NCBI GenBank assembly: GCA_946405115.1
Contig: CAMJGB010000121.1
Span: 1 to 5,910, forward strand
DNA: 5,910 nucleotides
Source of the DNA: an uncultured Clostridia bacterium
GTDB taxonomy: Bacteria; Bacillota; Clostridia; Saccharofermentanales; Saccharofermentanaceae
Reading direction: 5' to 3'
Below the pieces are notes generated by a model. That model was not told where the DNA came from. It worked only from the letters and a program-made list of their open reading frames with translations, and made no database searches. Both the position numbers and the translations under genes were made by a program. Shown here piece by piece: positions 1 to 5,596 of the stretch (the stretch's first letter is position 1; the number at the start of each line of letters is the position of its first letter).

Positions 1-285
1 CTTATCGTTTTTAACTGGAAGCTTATGTGGACTTTAGGCCTTGCTGCCAAAGCCTCCGAATGTGTTCATACAGCGGGGAACGTCCACAAGCTTACAAACA
101 GGGAACTTGAGATCTTAGACTATATTGGATTAAACGGCGTAAACAAGGTTTTTGCCATGAAGTTTGAAGAGTCTGATATCAAATCTCTTCGTTCATTCAC
201 GATGGATTACATAAGGATTCAGTTCGAGAAAGACATACCCGATCCGATAATGAAATTAAATCTTCCAGTTATCGGGGAAAAGTGA
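1..285 (+). CDS. recO: Probable RecO DNA repair protein, C-terminal part (5' end outside window)
   Basis: The frame is open from base 1 and ends at TGA 283-285, so the gene continues upstream; the ATG at 25 is probably internal. The 94 visible residues fit the helical C-terminal half of RecO: a start like FNWKLMWTLGL (family: F-ELKLL--G), then LTNRELEILDYI and KVFAMKF, then a last helix with MDYIRIQFEKDI, in the order seen in clostridial RecO (sTL-YI, KLYtF-v, RY---yv). RecO loads RecA onto SSB-coated single strands together with RecR. Odd point: the stretch between the first helix and LTNREL is only about 20 residues with a single cysteine, so the four-cysteine zinc module of many Gram-positive RecO proteins is missing. 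The last 30 bases overlap the convergent helicase gene. The assignment rests on remembered family patterns and on a fragment only; an unrelated helical protein is possible. Confidence 0.55.
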   Translation, partial: LIVFNWKLMWTLGLAAKASECVHTAGNVHKLTNRELEILDYIGLNGVNKVFAMKFEESDIKSLRSFTMDYIRIQFEKDIPDPIMKLNLPVIGEK

Positions 286-2640
286 CAGATATTCCGGCTT
301 ATCAAGTCTCTCGTCTATCAATAGCGCAAATCCCGTATCTTCTTCTGTTCTGATTACACGTCCTACGGCCTGCAGAACTTTCTCCCATCCCGGGAACCTG
401 TAGGCGAATGCGAATCCGTCACCGAACTTCTCTGCATAGTAGTTTGAAAGTATCTGTCTTTCTGGAGATATCTTCGGGAGGCCGACACCGACTATAACAA
501 CTCCTGACAGTTTCTCGCCTGTAAGATCGATTCCTTCTCCGAAGTGGCCTCCGAGGACTGCGAATCCGATCAACAATCCGTCGTAAGCTGAATCAAAGCA
601 ATCAAGGTATTCATTCTTCTCAGATTCGTTCATCGAAGGCTTCTGCCTGATTATCTTAAGATCGGCACGTTCCTTAAGCATTTTCTCAACGCCTGAACTT
701 ACCATATCAAGGTATTCGAAAGACGGCAGGAAAACCATGTAGTTTCCGCGTCTGTGACGAAGCTCTTTATAGATCCTCTCACATAGAGCCGGAAGTGTCT
801 GCTTACGGTATTTGTAGGATGTGTTTATCGAAGTGTCGATGAGTATCTCTAAGTTCTCTGACGGGAACGGCGAAGCAAGCTCTATGTGACGTGCGCACTC
901 GCAGTTCTTACCTACGATTACGTTACGATAGTATTCGTAAGGAGAAAGTGTTGCGGAGAACAAAATGGTGGGGTAGATATTCTCAATCCTTGACCTTATC
1001 TTCTCTGATGCATCAAGGCATATAAGACTTACGGTGACATCTCCTTCGTTTACGTTAAACGTAGTAATGAAATTATTGTCGTATTCCTGCTCGAATATGG
1101 TAAGGAAGAATCTGGTCTCGAAGAAGTATTCGAGAGCTGTGTCACGGATCTCTCCGGTCTCAAGCATATCTATGAGAGGCATAAGAACTCTAATGGATTT
1201 CCAAAGTATCGTGTAGAGGTTAAGAGTGCGCTTAACGGTTCCTTCGAAGTTGGTCGTCCTTAACGTATCCCTTTCGTCTATCTTCTCGAGCGTAGACAAT
1301 GCTGACTGATCTGATGTCAGAAGTTCCCTTATCTTACTAAAGTAACCGTCAGCCTGTGCAAGAAAACTCTCAGTTCTCGGATCTCTTCCTTTAAATGCTT
1401 TCTGCATCTTGTTAATGAGGGATTTGCTCATGTTTGCCGAGAACATGTCGCGTGATCTGTCGACCATGTTGTGAGCCTCGTCTATAAGTAGCGCATTGCG
1501 CCACGAATCTTCGCCTTCAAACGCTCTTATAAGAGAGACTCTGGGGTCAAATGCGTGATTATAATCTCCTATGACTATGGTGCAGTAATTCATTGCATCG
1601 AGGCTTAATTCGTGAGGGCAGAGACGGTGCTTTAATGCAGTTGCAGTGATGAGTTCGGGTGTAAGCTCATCGTTTGTCAGAAGCTCGCTTAAAGCGGGTA
1701 TAAGGCGGTTATAGTAACCTTCGGCATAGATACAGCCTTTGGTATCGCACTTTCTGTTAAGAAGGCACATCTGCTCTTTGGACTTTAAGGTGATGGATCT
1801 TATGAGAAGACCTTTCTTACGCATGTCATTTACGGCTTTTGCTGCAACGACACGTGTCTGCGTCTTTGCTGTAAGGTAGAAGATCTTGTCGTATTTATTG
1901 CGAAGAAGGCCTTTAACGGCAGGGTAGAGCACTGATATCGTCTTACCTGTACCCGTGGGAGCCAGCGCGAAAAGAATCTCGTCTGAAGACAGGCTTCCGA
2001 GGACACTCTTCATAAGCTCCTTCTGTCCGTTACGGATGTGGTCATAAGGAAAGCTCATCTCGCGTACACTCTTATAAAGATTCTCGTCATACTGCAGAAG
2101 CTTCTTTACGAAGTCGATGTAAGCTATCGCATGGTCCTCGTATATTACGAGTGCATCTGCTCTTGTGATGGTCTCAGTCTTCTCGATGGCTTCCAAGGAA
2201 GTGATGTTTACATAGCGTAATGTGATGTTAAGCTTCTCAAGGTCCGGGTTATCTAGGAAATATAGTGCGGCGTAGATCTTAAGCTGAGCCTCATGGTCGC
2301 TGTGAACAAGCTTCTCATACTGATTTTTGCCCGAATTAAAGGATTTGATCTCGATGATGTGGGGAAGACCGTCCTGATCCTGTTCGAAAAGTATATCCGC
2401 GCGTCCGTTTATCTCAAGGTTGATGGACGTATCAGGATCTTCATATACGTATATGTGCGAGAAACGGTGCTCAGTCTCGAATTCTTCGCCGTATTGCTTC
2501 CTTAAGTCGGAAAATATCCTCTGATGAAGCAAAGTTCCCTCAATTCCGGAGACAGAACCGAATGATCCCGCCGATGAAAGGTTGCCGGTACGGGATACAA
2601 ATCTGGCTAAAGCCGTAACTGAGACACTTATGGATTTCAT
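256..2640 (-). CDS. PD-(D/E)XK nuclease fused to XPD/DinG-type Fe-S DNA helicase
   Basis: 794 residues. Residues about 30-125 carry a RecB/Cas4-like nuclease core: GIEGTLLHQ (H39), GRADILF (D82), EIK (E97, K99) and EAQLKIY (Q119, Y123), so all catalytic positions are present. The superfamily 2 helicase follows: Walker A APTGTGKT (K233), four cysteines spaced as in the XPD/DinG iron-sulfur domain (C292, C298, C303, C341), DEAH box at 387-390, FSATL at 561-565, motif V around FGEGIDL (700-706) and motif VI QAVGRVIR (757-764). The family unwinds DNA 5' to 3' using ATP; this architecture, often labelled ATP-dependent DNA helicase or Rad3-related helicase, recurs in Firmicutes, probably in repair, but its cellular job is poorly defined. 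The start is ATG 2640: an in-frame stop lies five codons upstream, and the N-terminus (ISVSVTALARFVSRTGNL) fits the family's usual beginning. No Shine-Dalgarno sequence is visible. The gene stands alone on its strand and overlaps recO at its 3' end. Confidence 0.93.
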   Translation of the reverse strand: MKSISVSVTALARFVSRTGNLSSAGSFGSVSGIEGTLLHQRIFSDLRKQYGEEFETEHRFSHIYVYEDPDTSINLEINGRADILFEQDQDGLPHIIEIKSFNSGKNQYEKLVHSDHEAQLKIYAALYFLDNPDLEKLNITLRYVNITSLEAIEKTETITRADALVIYEDHAIAYIDFVKKLLQYDENLYKSVREMSFPYDHIRNGQKELMKSVLGSLSSDEILFALAPTGTGKTISVLYPAVKGLLRNKYDKIFYLTAKTQTRVVAAKAVNDMRKKGLLIRSITLKSKEQMCLLNRKCDTKGCIYAEGYYNRLIPALSELLTNDELTPELITATALKHRLCPHELSLDAMNYCTIVIGDYNHAFDPRVSLIRAFEGEDSWRNALLIDEAHNMVDRSRDMFSANMSKSLINKMQKAFKGRDPRTESFLAQADGYFSKIRELLTSDQSALSTLEKIDERDTLRTTNFEGTVKRTLNLYTILWKSIRVLMPLIDMLETGEIRDTALEYFFETRFFLTIFEQEYDNNFITTFNVNEGDVTVSLICLDASEKIRSRIENIYPTILFSATLSPYEYYRNVIVGKNCECARHIELASPFPSENLEILIDTSINTSYKYRKQTLPALCERIYKELRHRRGNYMVFLPSFEYLDMVSSGVEKMLKERADLKIIRQKPSMNESEKNEYLDCFDSAYDGLLIGFAVLGGHFGEGIDLTGEKLSGVVIVGVGLPKISPERQILSNYYAEKFGDGFAFAYRFPGWEKVLQAVGRVIRTEEDTGFALLIDERLDKPEYLSLFPDNWKI

Positions 2641-2646
2641 TTCTTG

Positions 2647-2655
2647 ATTATATCA
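2647..2655 (-). promoter_or_regulatory. Extended -10 promoter element for the nuclease-helicase
   Basis: Read on the minus strand the bases are TGATATAAT, a perfect extended -10 (TGn plus TATAAT). Only six bases separate it from the helicase ATG at 2640, so initiation at the usual 6-8 bases downstream would place the first transcript base at or just beside the A of ATG. No convincing -35 hexamer lies 16-18 bases upstream, which is tolerable for an extended -10. Seen: the consensus word and its spacing. Inferred: promoter activity. Confidence 0.55.
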
Positions 2656-2671
2656 TTCGGCTCCCGAATGA
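2653..2671. promoter_or_regulatory. Perfect 8-3-8 palindrome, candidate operator
   Basis: TCATTCGG (2653-2660), centre CTC, then CCGAATGA (2664-2671): every base of the arms is complementary. It overlaps the TGA of the helicase extended -10 and fills the space where the -35/-10 spacer would be, so a bound protein would block that promoter. It lies upstream of both predicted divergent start points, so it should act as DNA and not as an RNA hairpin. It does not fit the Gram-positive LexA box (GAAC-N4-GTTC), the CIRCE element or the PurR box pair. The regulator is unknown. Confidence 0.5.
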
Positions 2672-2700
2672 GACTTGCCCTTATTATTTAATATAAATAG

Positions 2701-2709
2701 TGATATTAT
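2701..2709 (+). promoter_or_regulatory. Extended -10 promoter element for the aminotransferase (and htpG)
   Basis: TGATATTAT is an extended -10 with one mismatch to TATAAT. A weak -35 (TTATTA, 2681-2686; three of six matches) sits 17 bases upstream in an A+T-rich tract. Transcription would start near 2716, giving a leader of about 33 bases that includes the AGGAG at 2730-2734. This is the only good candidate upstream of the aminotransferase, and there is no clear separate promoter before htpG. Confidence 0.45.
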
Positions 2710-2729
2710 AGTCGAAGACTAAAGATCAC

Positions 2730-2734
2730 AGGAG
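2730..2734 (+). promoter_or_regulatory. Ribosome binding site, AGGAG, unusually far from the ATG
   Basis: AGGAG is the only Shine-Dalgarno-like sequence before the aminotransferase, yet 14 bases separate it from ATG 2749, roughly double the usual gap. No ATG, GTG or TTG in this frame lies between it and 2749, and the frame is closed by a TGA at 2701-2703, so the start at 2749 is kept. Translation may be modest. Confidence 0.5.
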
Positions 2735-2748
2735 TATTTACACGCATC

Positions 2749-3606
2749 ATGGCATATCCTATGCTTGAAAGCCCGGTCGGCGATTTCTACTATTTTGACG
2801 GGGAATATATATCCTCTGAAAGTTCTGAGGCTAAGGTGCTTAAGACACCTACAGACGAAGTTACATATTATGAGACCCTCCGCGTTAAAGAGGGCGTATC
2901 TTTGTTTTTTGAAGATCACTTGAGAAGACTTAAGAAGTCTGTAGAGGGCATCGAAGGATTTGATGTTGATATAGATGACATTCACGGTAGAAGTGATGCT
3001 TTCCTTGCAAAGTTCAATCCTGATTTTGACGGTTCCTTAAGAATCGTGCTTACCAAGAGCCACCTTCTTATTCATGCATGTGAAGCAAATATCCCTGAGG
3101 CCAAGCTTTTCGAAGAGGGTATTAATACGCTTTCCCTTAAGTGGGAGCGTGTCGCACCTAATATCAAGGTATTCCGCGGAGACTATAAGGCAGCAGTTGC
3201 AGCTAAGTTTGCCGAGACCAATTCTCACGGCAATCCTTATGAGCTTGTGCTTACGGATAATGAGGGCAGACTTTATGAGGGCTCCAAGTCGAACCTGTTT
3301 GTAATCAAGGACGGTGCTGTTTATTCTGCGCCCGATGATAAGATCCTGCTCGGCATTACAAGAAACCGTGTAATGCGCGCTTTGGAAGAAGCAGGAGCCG
3401 AGCTTAAGATCGGAATGTTTACATTAGATGAGATCGTACAGGATAAGAATGCAGCTGTATTCGTATCAAGTACGCCTTTTGATATCCTTCCCGTTAAGTA
3501 CATTGACGGGTATGAGTTAAACTTCGAAGGCAACGAACTTCTTCGAAGCATTCAGCAAAGTTATCAACGCATTGCCGACGAGTACATCGCGAAGGCAAAA
3601 CGCTAA
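2749..3606 (+). CDS. Class IV PLP-dependent aminotransferase (BCAT/DAAT/PabC fold)
   Basis: 285 residues, the usual length for fold-type IV enzymes that use pyridoxal phosphate. Visible family marks: YETLRVKEGVSLFFEDHLRRL (split as YETLRV at 41-46 and HLRRL at 57-61), the lysine region APNIKVF with K140 the likely Schiff-base lysine, LYEGSKSNLF (E177) and LGITRNRV (T204) in the cofactor pocket, and a serine/threonine pair in SSTPF (240-244). Members act as branched-chain or D-amino acid aminotransferases or as 4-amino-4-deoxychorismate lyase; sequence alone does not separate these here, and no folate, branched-chain or peptidoglycan gene is adjacent, so no symbol is given. It resembles the clostridial class IV group with an NPNAKV-type lysine motif (remembered pattern). 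Probably cytosolic. ATG 2749 is the first usable start. htpG follows 24 bases after the TAA without a terminator, which suggests one transcript. Confidence 0.88.
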   Translation: MAYPMLESPVGDFYYFDGEYISSESSEAKVLKTPTDEVTYYETLRVKEGVSLFFEDHLRRLKKSVEGIEGFDVDIDDIHGRSDAFLAKFNPDFDGSLRIVLTKSHLLIHACEANIPEAKLFEEGINTLSLKWERVAPNIKVFRGDYKAAVAAKFAETNSHGNPYELVLTDNEGRLYEGSKSNLFVIKDGAVYSAPDDKILLGITRNRVMRALEEAGAELKIGMFTLDEIVQDKNAAVFVSSTPFDILPVKYIDGYELNFEGNELLRSIQQSYQRIADEYIAKAKR

Positions 3607-3620
3607 TCTATACAATTTTT

Positions 3621-3625
3621 GGAGG
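3621..3625 (+). promoter_or_regulatory. Strong ribosome binding site of htpG (fixes its start)
   Basis: GGAGG lies five bases before ATG 3631. An in-frame TTG at 3619-3621 would add four residues, but it overlaps the Shine-Dalgarno sequence and has none of its own, so ATG 3631 is the start. Confidence 0.9.
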
Positions 3626-3630
3626 CATAT

Positions 3631-5559
3631 ATGGACACAAGAAGCGGTAAGGTATCAGTTACGACGGAGAATATCTTTCCTGTAATAAGGCAGTGGCTTT
3701 ATTCGGATCAGGATATCTTTGTAAGAGAGCTTGTATCTAACTGCGCAGATGCAGTAGCAAAGCTTAGAAGACTCGTTGAGCTCGGCAAGGCAGATATTGC
3801 TGAGGGCGAGGACTACAAGATCAATGTTATCTACGATGACGATGCAAAGACGATTGTATTCGAAGATAACGGTATCGGAATGACAGCTGAGGAGATCGAT
3901 AAGTACATCAATCAAATCGCTTTCTCCGGTGCTTTGGACTTCGTTACCAAATATCAGGAGCAGTCTACTGATAAGTCCGGAATCATCGGCCACTTTGGTC
4001 TCGGTTTCTATTCAGCATTCATGGTTGCAGACAAGGTTAAGATCGATACATTAAGCTTCGAGAAGGGCGCACAGGCTGTATCCTGGACTTCCGAGGACGG
4101 CATGGAGTACACGGTTGAGGACTCCGATAAGACAACAAGAGGAACTTCCATCACACTTACTCTTTCCGAGGAAGCACAGAAGATCTTCGATGCTGCCACA
4201 CTTCGCATGACACTTCGAAAATACTGTTCCTTCGTTCCCGTAGACATCTTCTTCATTGACGTTAAGGCAGACAGACTCCACGAGGAGGCTGAGGAGAAGA
4301 GAAAGAAGGAAGCAGAGGAGAAGGGCGAGGAGTTTAAGCCTTCCGATATCGCCTATGCTCCTATAAACAACAAGGAGCCTTTGTGGCTTAAGAAGCCTTC
4401 CGAGTGCACTGATGAAGAGTACAAGACTTTCTACCACAGTGTGTTTAACGACGGTTATGATCCTTTGTTCTGGATCCACCTCAACATGGATTATCCTTTC
4501 ACATTGCAGGGTATCCTTTATTTCCCTAAGACAGACAATGTTTACCAGTCTTTGGAGGGAAGGATCAAGATCTATAACCATCAGGTATTCGTAGCAGATA
4601 ACATCGAAGAGATCATTCCTGACTTCCTGTTCCTTTTGCAGGGATGCCTTGACTGTTCCGATCTTCCTCTTAATGTATCAAGATCTGCTTTGCAGCAGGA
4701 TGAGTATGTTAAGAAGCTTTCCGGCCATATCATCAAGAAGGTTTCCGATAAGCTCAATGAACTGTTCAAGAATGACAGATCCACATTCGAGTCTTACTGG
4801 TCCGATATTTCCGTATTCGTTAAGTACGGCATGATGAAGGAAGAGAAGTTCTACGACAAGGTAAATAAGATCTGCCTGTTCAAAACTATTGATGATAAGC
4901 ACCTTACAATGGATGAGCTTACTTCCGAGAAGAAGCAGGTTCGTTATACAAATGACAAGGTAGCACAGGCAGCTTACGTTGAGATGGCAAAGAACGAGGG
5001 CTTCGACGTTATCGTTCTCGATGAGATGATCGACGATAACTTCATCTCATTCCTCGAGTATAAGTATCAGGACTTAAGATTTAAGAGAGTTGATGCTGAT
5101 CTTACAGGTGAGGACAGCGATGACGAGACAAGAGACAAGCTTCGTGATTTCTTCCGCGCTGCGTTAAGCGACGATAAGCTTGAAGTAAGTGCCAAGGCTT
5201 TGGGTGCTGATTCCATGCCTGCTTTGATCATGGAGTCTGAGCAGAACCGCCGTATGCAGGATATGAGAAAGCAGTACGAGAAGATGAATGCAATGAACAG
5301 TGCTGCAGGTCAGGAGCCTCTTAATCTTGACGAATTGTTCCCTGTTAAGACTGAGCTCGTAGTAAATACAGACAGTCCTCTCATCGGCAAGCTCCGTGCT
5401 CTTGATGCAATGGGAACGAAGAAGGAAGAGACTGACAGACTTGCTCAGCATATCTTCGACCAGGCAAGACTTGCTCACGGAACTCTCGACAGTGAAGGAT
5501 TGTCAAGATTTCTTAAGTATAATAATGATTTGTTGGCAAAGTCAGCCGACAACATCTGA
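3631..5559 (+). CDS. htpG: Hsp90-family molecular chaperone HtpG
   Basis: 642 residues from ATG 3631, near the usual 610-640 for bacterial HtpG. It is a cytosolic homodimeric ATPase that helps client proteins fold under stress. N-terminal GHKL ATP-binding domain: RELVSNCADA (E33 likely the catalytic glutamate, N37 the Mg contact), EDNGIGM (D79, G83), GHFGLGF (120-126) and RGTSITL (T172). A strongly charged segment at about 214-236 joins it to the middle domain, which has LFWIHLNMDYPF, YNHQVFVADN and the catalytic loop LPLNVSRSALQ (R351, Q355). The C-terminal dimerisation domain follows. GHFGLGF in place of the E. coli-type GQFGVGF, and the wording of the middle domain, recall the HtpG type of Bacteroidetes and some Clostridia. 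No CIRCE element precedes it, so HrcA control is not indicated; it probably shares the upstream aminotransferase promoter. Confidence 0.97.
   Translation: MDTRSGKVSVTTENIFPVIRQWLYSDQDIFVRELVSNCADAVAKLRRLVELGKADIAEGEDYKINVIYDDDAKTIVFEDNGIGMTAEEIDKYINQIAFSGALDFVTKYQEQSTDKSGIIGHFGLGFYSAFMVADKVKIDTLSFEKGAQAVSWTSEDGMEYTVEDSDKTTRGTSITLTLSEEAQKIFDAATLRMTLRKYCSFVPVDIFFIDVKADRLHEEAEEKRKKEAEEKGEEFKPSDIAYAPINNKEPLWLKKPSECTDEEYKTFYHSVFNDGYDPLFWIHLNMDYPFTLQGILYFPKTDNVYQSLEGRIKIYNHQVFVADNIEEIIPDFLFLLQGCLDCSDLPLNVSRSALQQDEYVKKLSGHIIKKVSDKLNELFKNDRSTFESYWSDISVFVKYGMMKEEKFYDKVNKICLFKTIDDKHLTMDELTSEKKQVRYTNDKVAQAAYVEMAKNEGFDVIVLDEMIDDNFISFLEYKYQDLRFKRVDADLTGEDSDDETRDKLRDFFRAALSDDKLEVSAKALGADSMPALIMESEQNRRMQDMRKQYEKMNAMNSAAGQEPLNLDELFPVKTELVVNTDSPLIGKLRALDAMGTKKEETDRLAQHIFDQARLAHGTLDSEGLSRFLKYNNDLLAKSADNI
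4270..4338 (+). other. Charged N-to-middle domain linker of HtpG, in a purine-rich tract
   Basis: These 23 codons encode about 17 acidic or basic residues (DRLHEEAEEKRKK, then EAEEKGEEFK). The coding strand is nearly all purine from about 4282 to 4332 and repeats GAGGAG, which looks like a Shine-Dalgarno sequence but has no start codon at suitable spacing. A long charged linker is normal in eukaryotic Hsp90 and short or absent in E. coli HtpG; this one is intermediate. Confidence 0.6.
5530..5552 (+). other. Hairpin at the htpG 3' end, not a clear terminator
   Basis: TTGTTGGC (5530-5537) can pair with GCCGACAA (5545-5552) over eight bases with one G-U wobble and a seven-base loop. It ends four bases before the htpG stop codon. 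No T-run follows, so it is not an ordinary intrinsic terminator; it also spans where a -35 for the purL promoter would lie. It may protect the htpG mRNA end, act as an operator, or be chance in coding sequence. Confidence 0.3.
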
Positions 5560-5565
5560 TATAAT
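5557..5565 (+). promoter_or_regulatory. Extended -10 promoter for purL overlapping the htpG stop codon
   Basis: TGATATAAT is a perfect extended -10 whose TGA is also the htpG stop codon. The nearest -35-like word, TTGGCA at 5533-5538, is 21 bases upstream, too far to count firmly. Initiation near 5572 would give a leader of about 25 bases, long enough to include the AAGGGG at 5581-5586 but too short for a riboswitch. The 37-base gap shows no PurR box. Confidence 0.5.
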
Positions 5566-5580
5566 TAGCATATTAATTTA

Positions 5581-5586
5581 AAGGGG
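5581..5586 (+). promoter_or_regulatory. Ribosome binding site of purL
   Basis: AAGGGG, an imperfect Shine-Dalgarno sequence, ends ten bases before ATG 5597. It supports that ATG, which also begins the expected MSVRRI protein start. Confidence 0.6.
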
Positions 5587-5596
5587 ATTTCCAAAA

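Noticed and set aside
12..271. Ten-base inverted repeat TAACTGGAAG (12-21) and its complement (262-271), bracketing the visible part of the recO-like gene.
   Set aside because: The arms are 240 bases apart and each lies in coding sequence (Asn-Trp-Lys codons of recO and of the helicase C-terminus on the other strand). No other mobile-element sign is present; chance is likely.
256..2640. Nuclease domain considered as CRISPR-associated Cas4 or the gene as Cas3/DinG of a CRISPR system.
   Set aside because: No repeat array or other cas gene is in the window, and the same fusion is known as a stand-alone Firmicutes repair-type helicase.
2653..2671. Palindrome considered as a LexA (SOS) box or PurR box, given the DNA repair gene and nearby purL.
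   Set aside because: The arms do not contain GAAC-N4-GTTC, and the CGAA cores are five bases apart instead of about 16-17 as in PurR box pairs. It is kept as an operator of unknown type.
2719..2985. Minus-strand 88-codon open frame across the start of the aminotransferase.
   Set aside because: It covers the conserved N-terminus of the aminotransferase and its ribosome binding site, and has no recognisable motif; it is a shadow frame.
3609..3616. TATACAAT just before htpG as a -10 element.
   Set aside because: Transcription starting 6-8 bases downstream would begin at about 3622-3624, inside the GGAGG, and remove the ribosome binding site; no -35 is found at proper spacing.
4051..4581. A 176-codon open frame on the minus strand within htpG, and other long antisense frames at 3655-3993 and 5164-5478.
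   Set aside because: They lie wholly inside a strongly recognised gene, have no ribosome binding site or domain I recognise, and their composition is that of reversed htpG codons.
5560..5596. Purine riboswitch or attenuator before purL.
   Set aside because: Only 37 bases separate htpG and purL, too few for a purine aptamer, and no terminator hairpin with a T-run is present.
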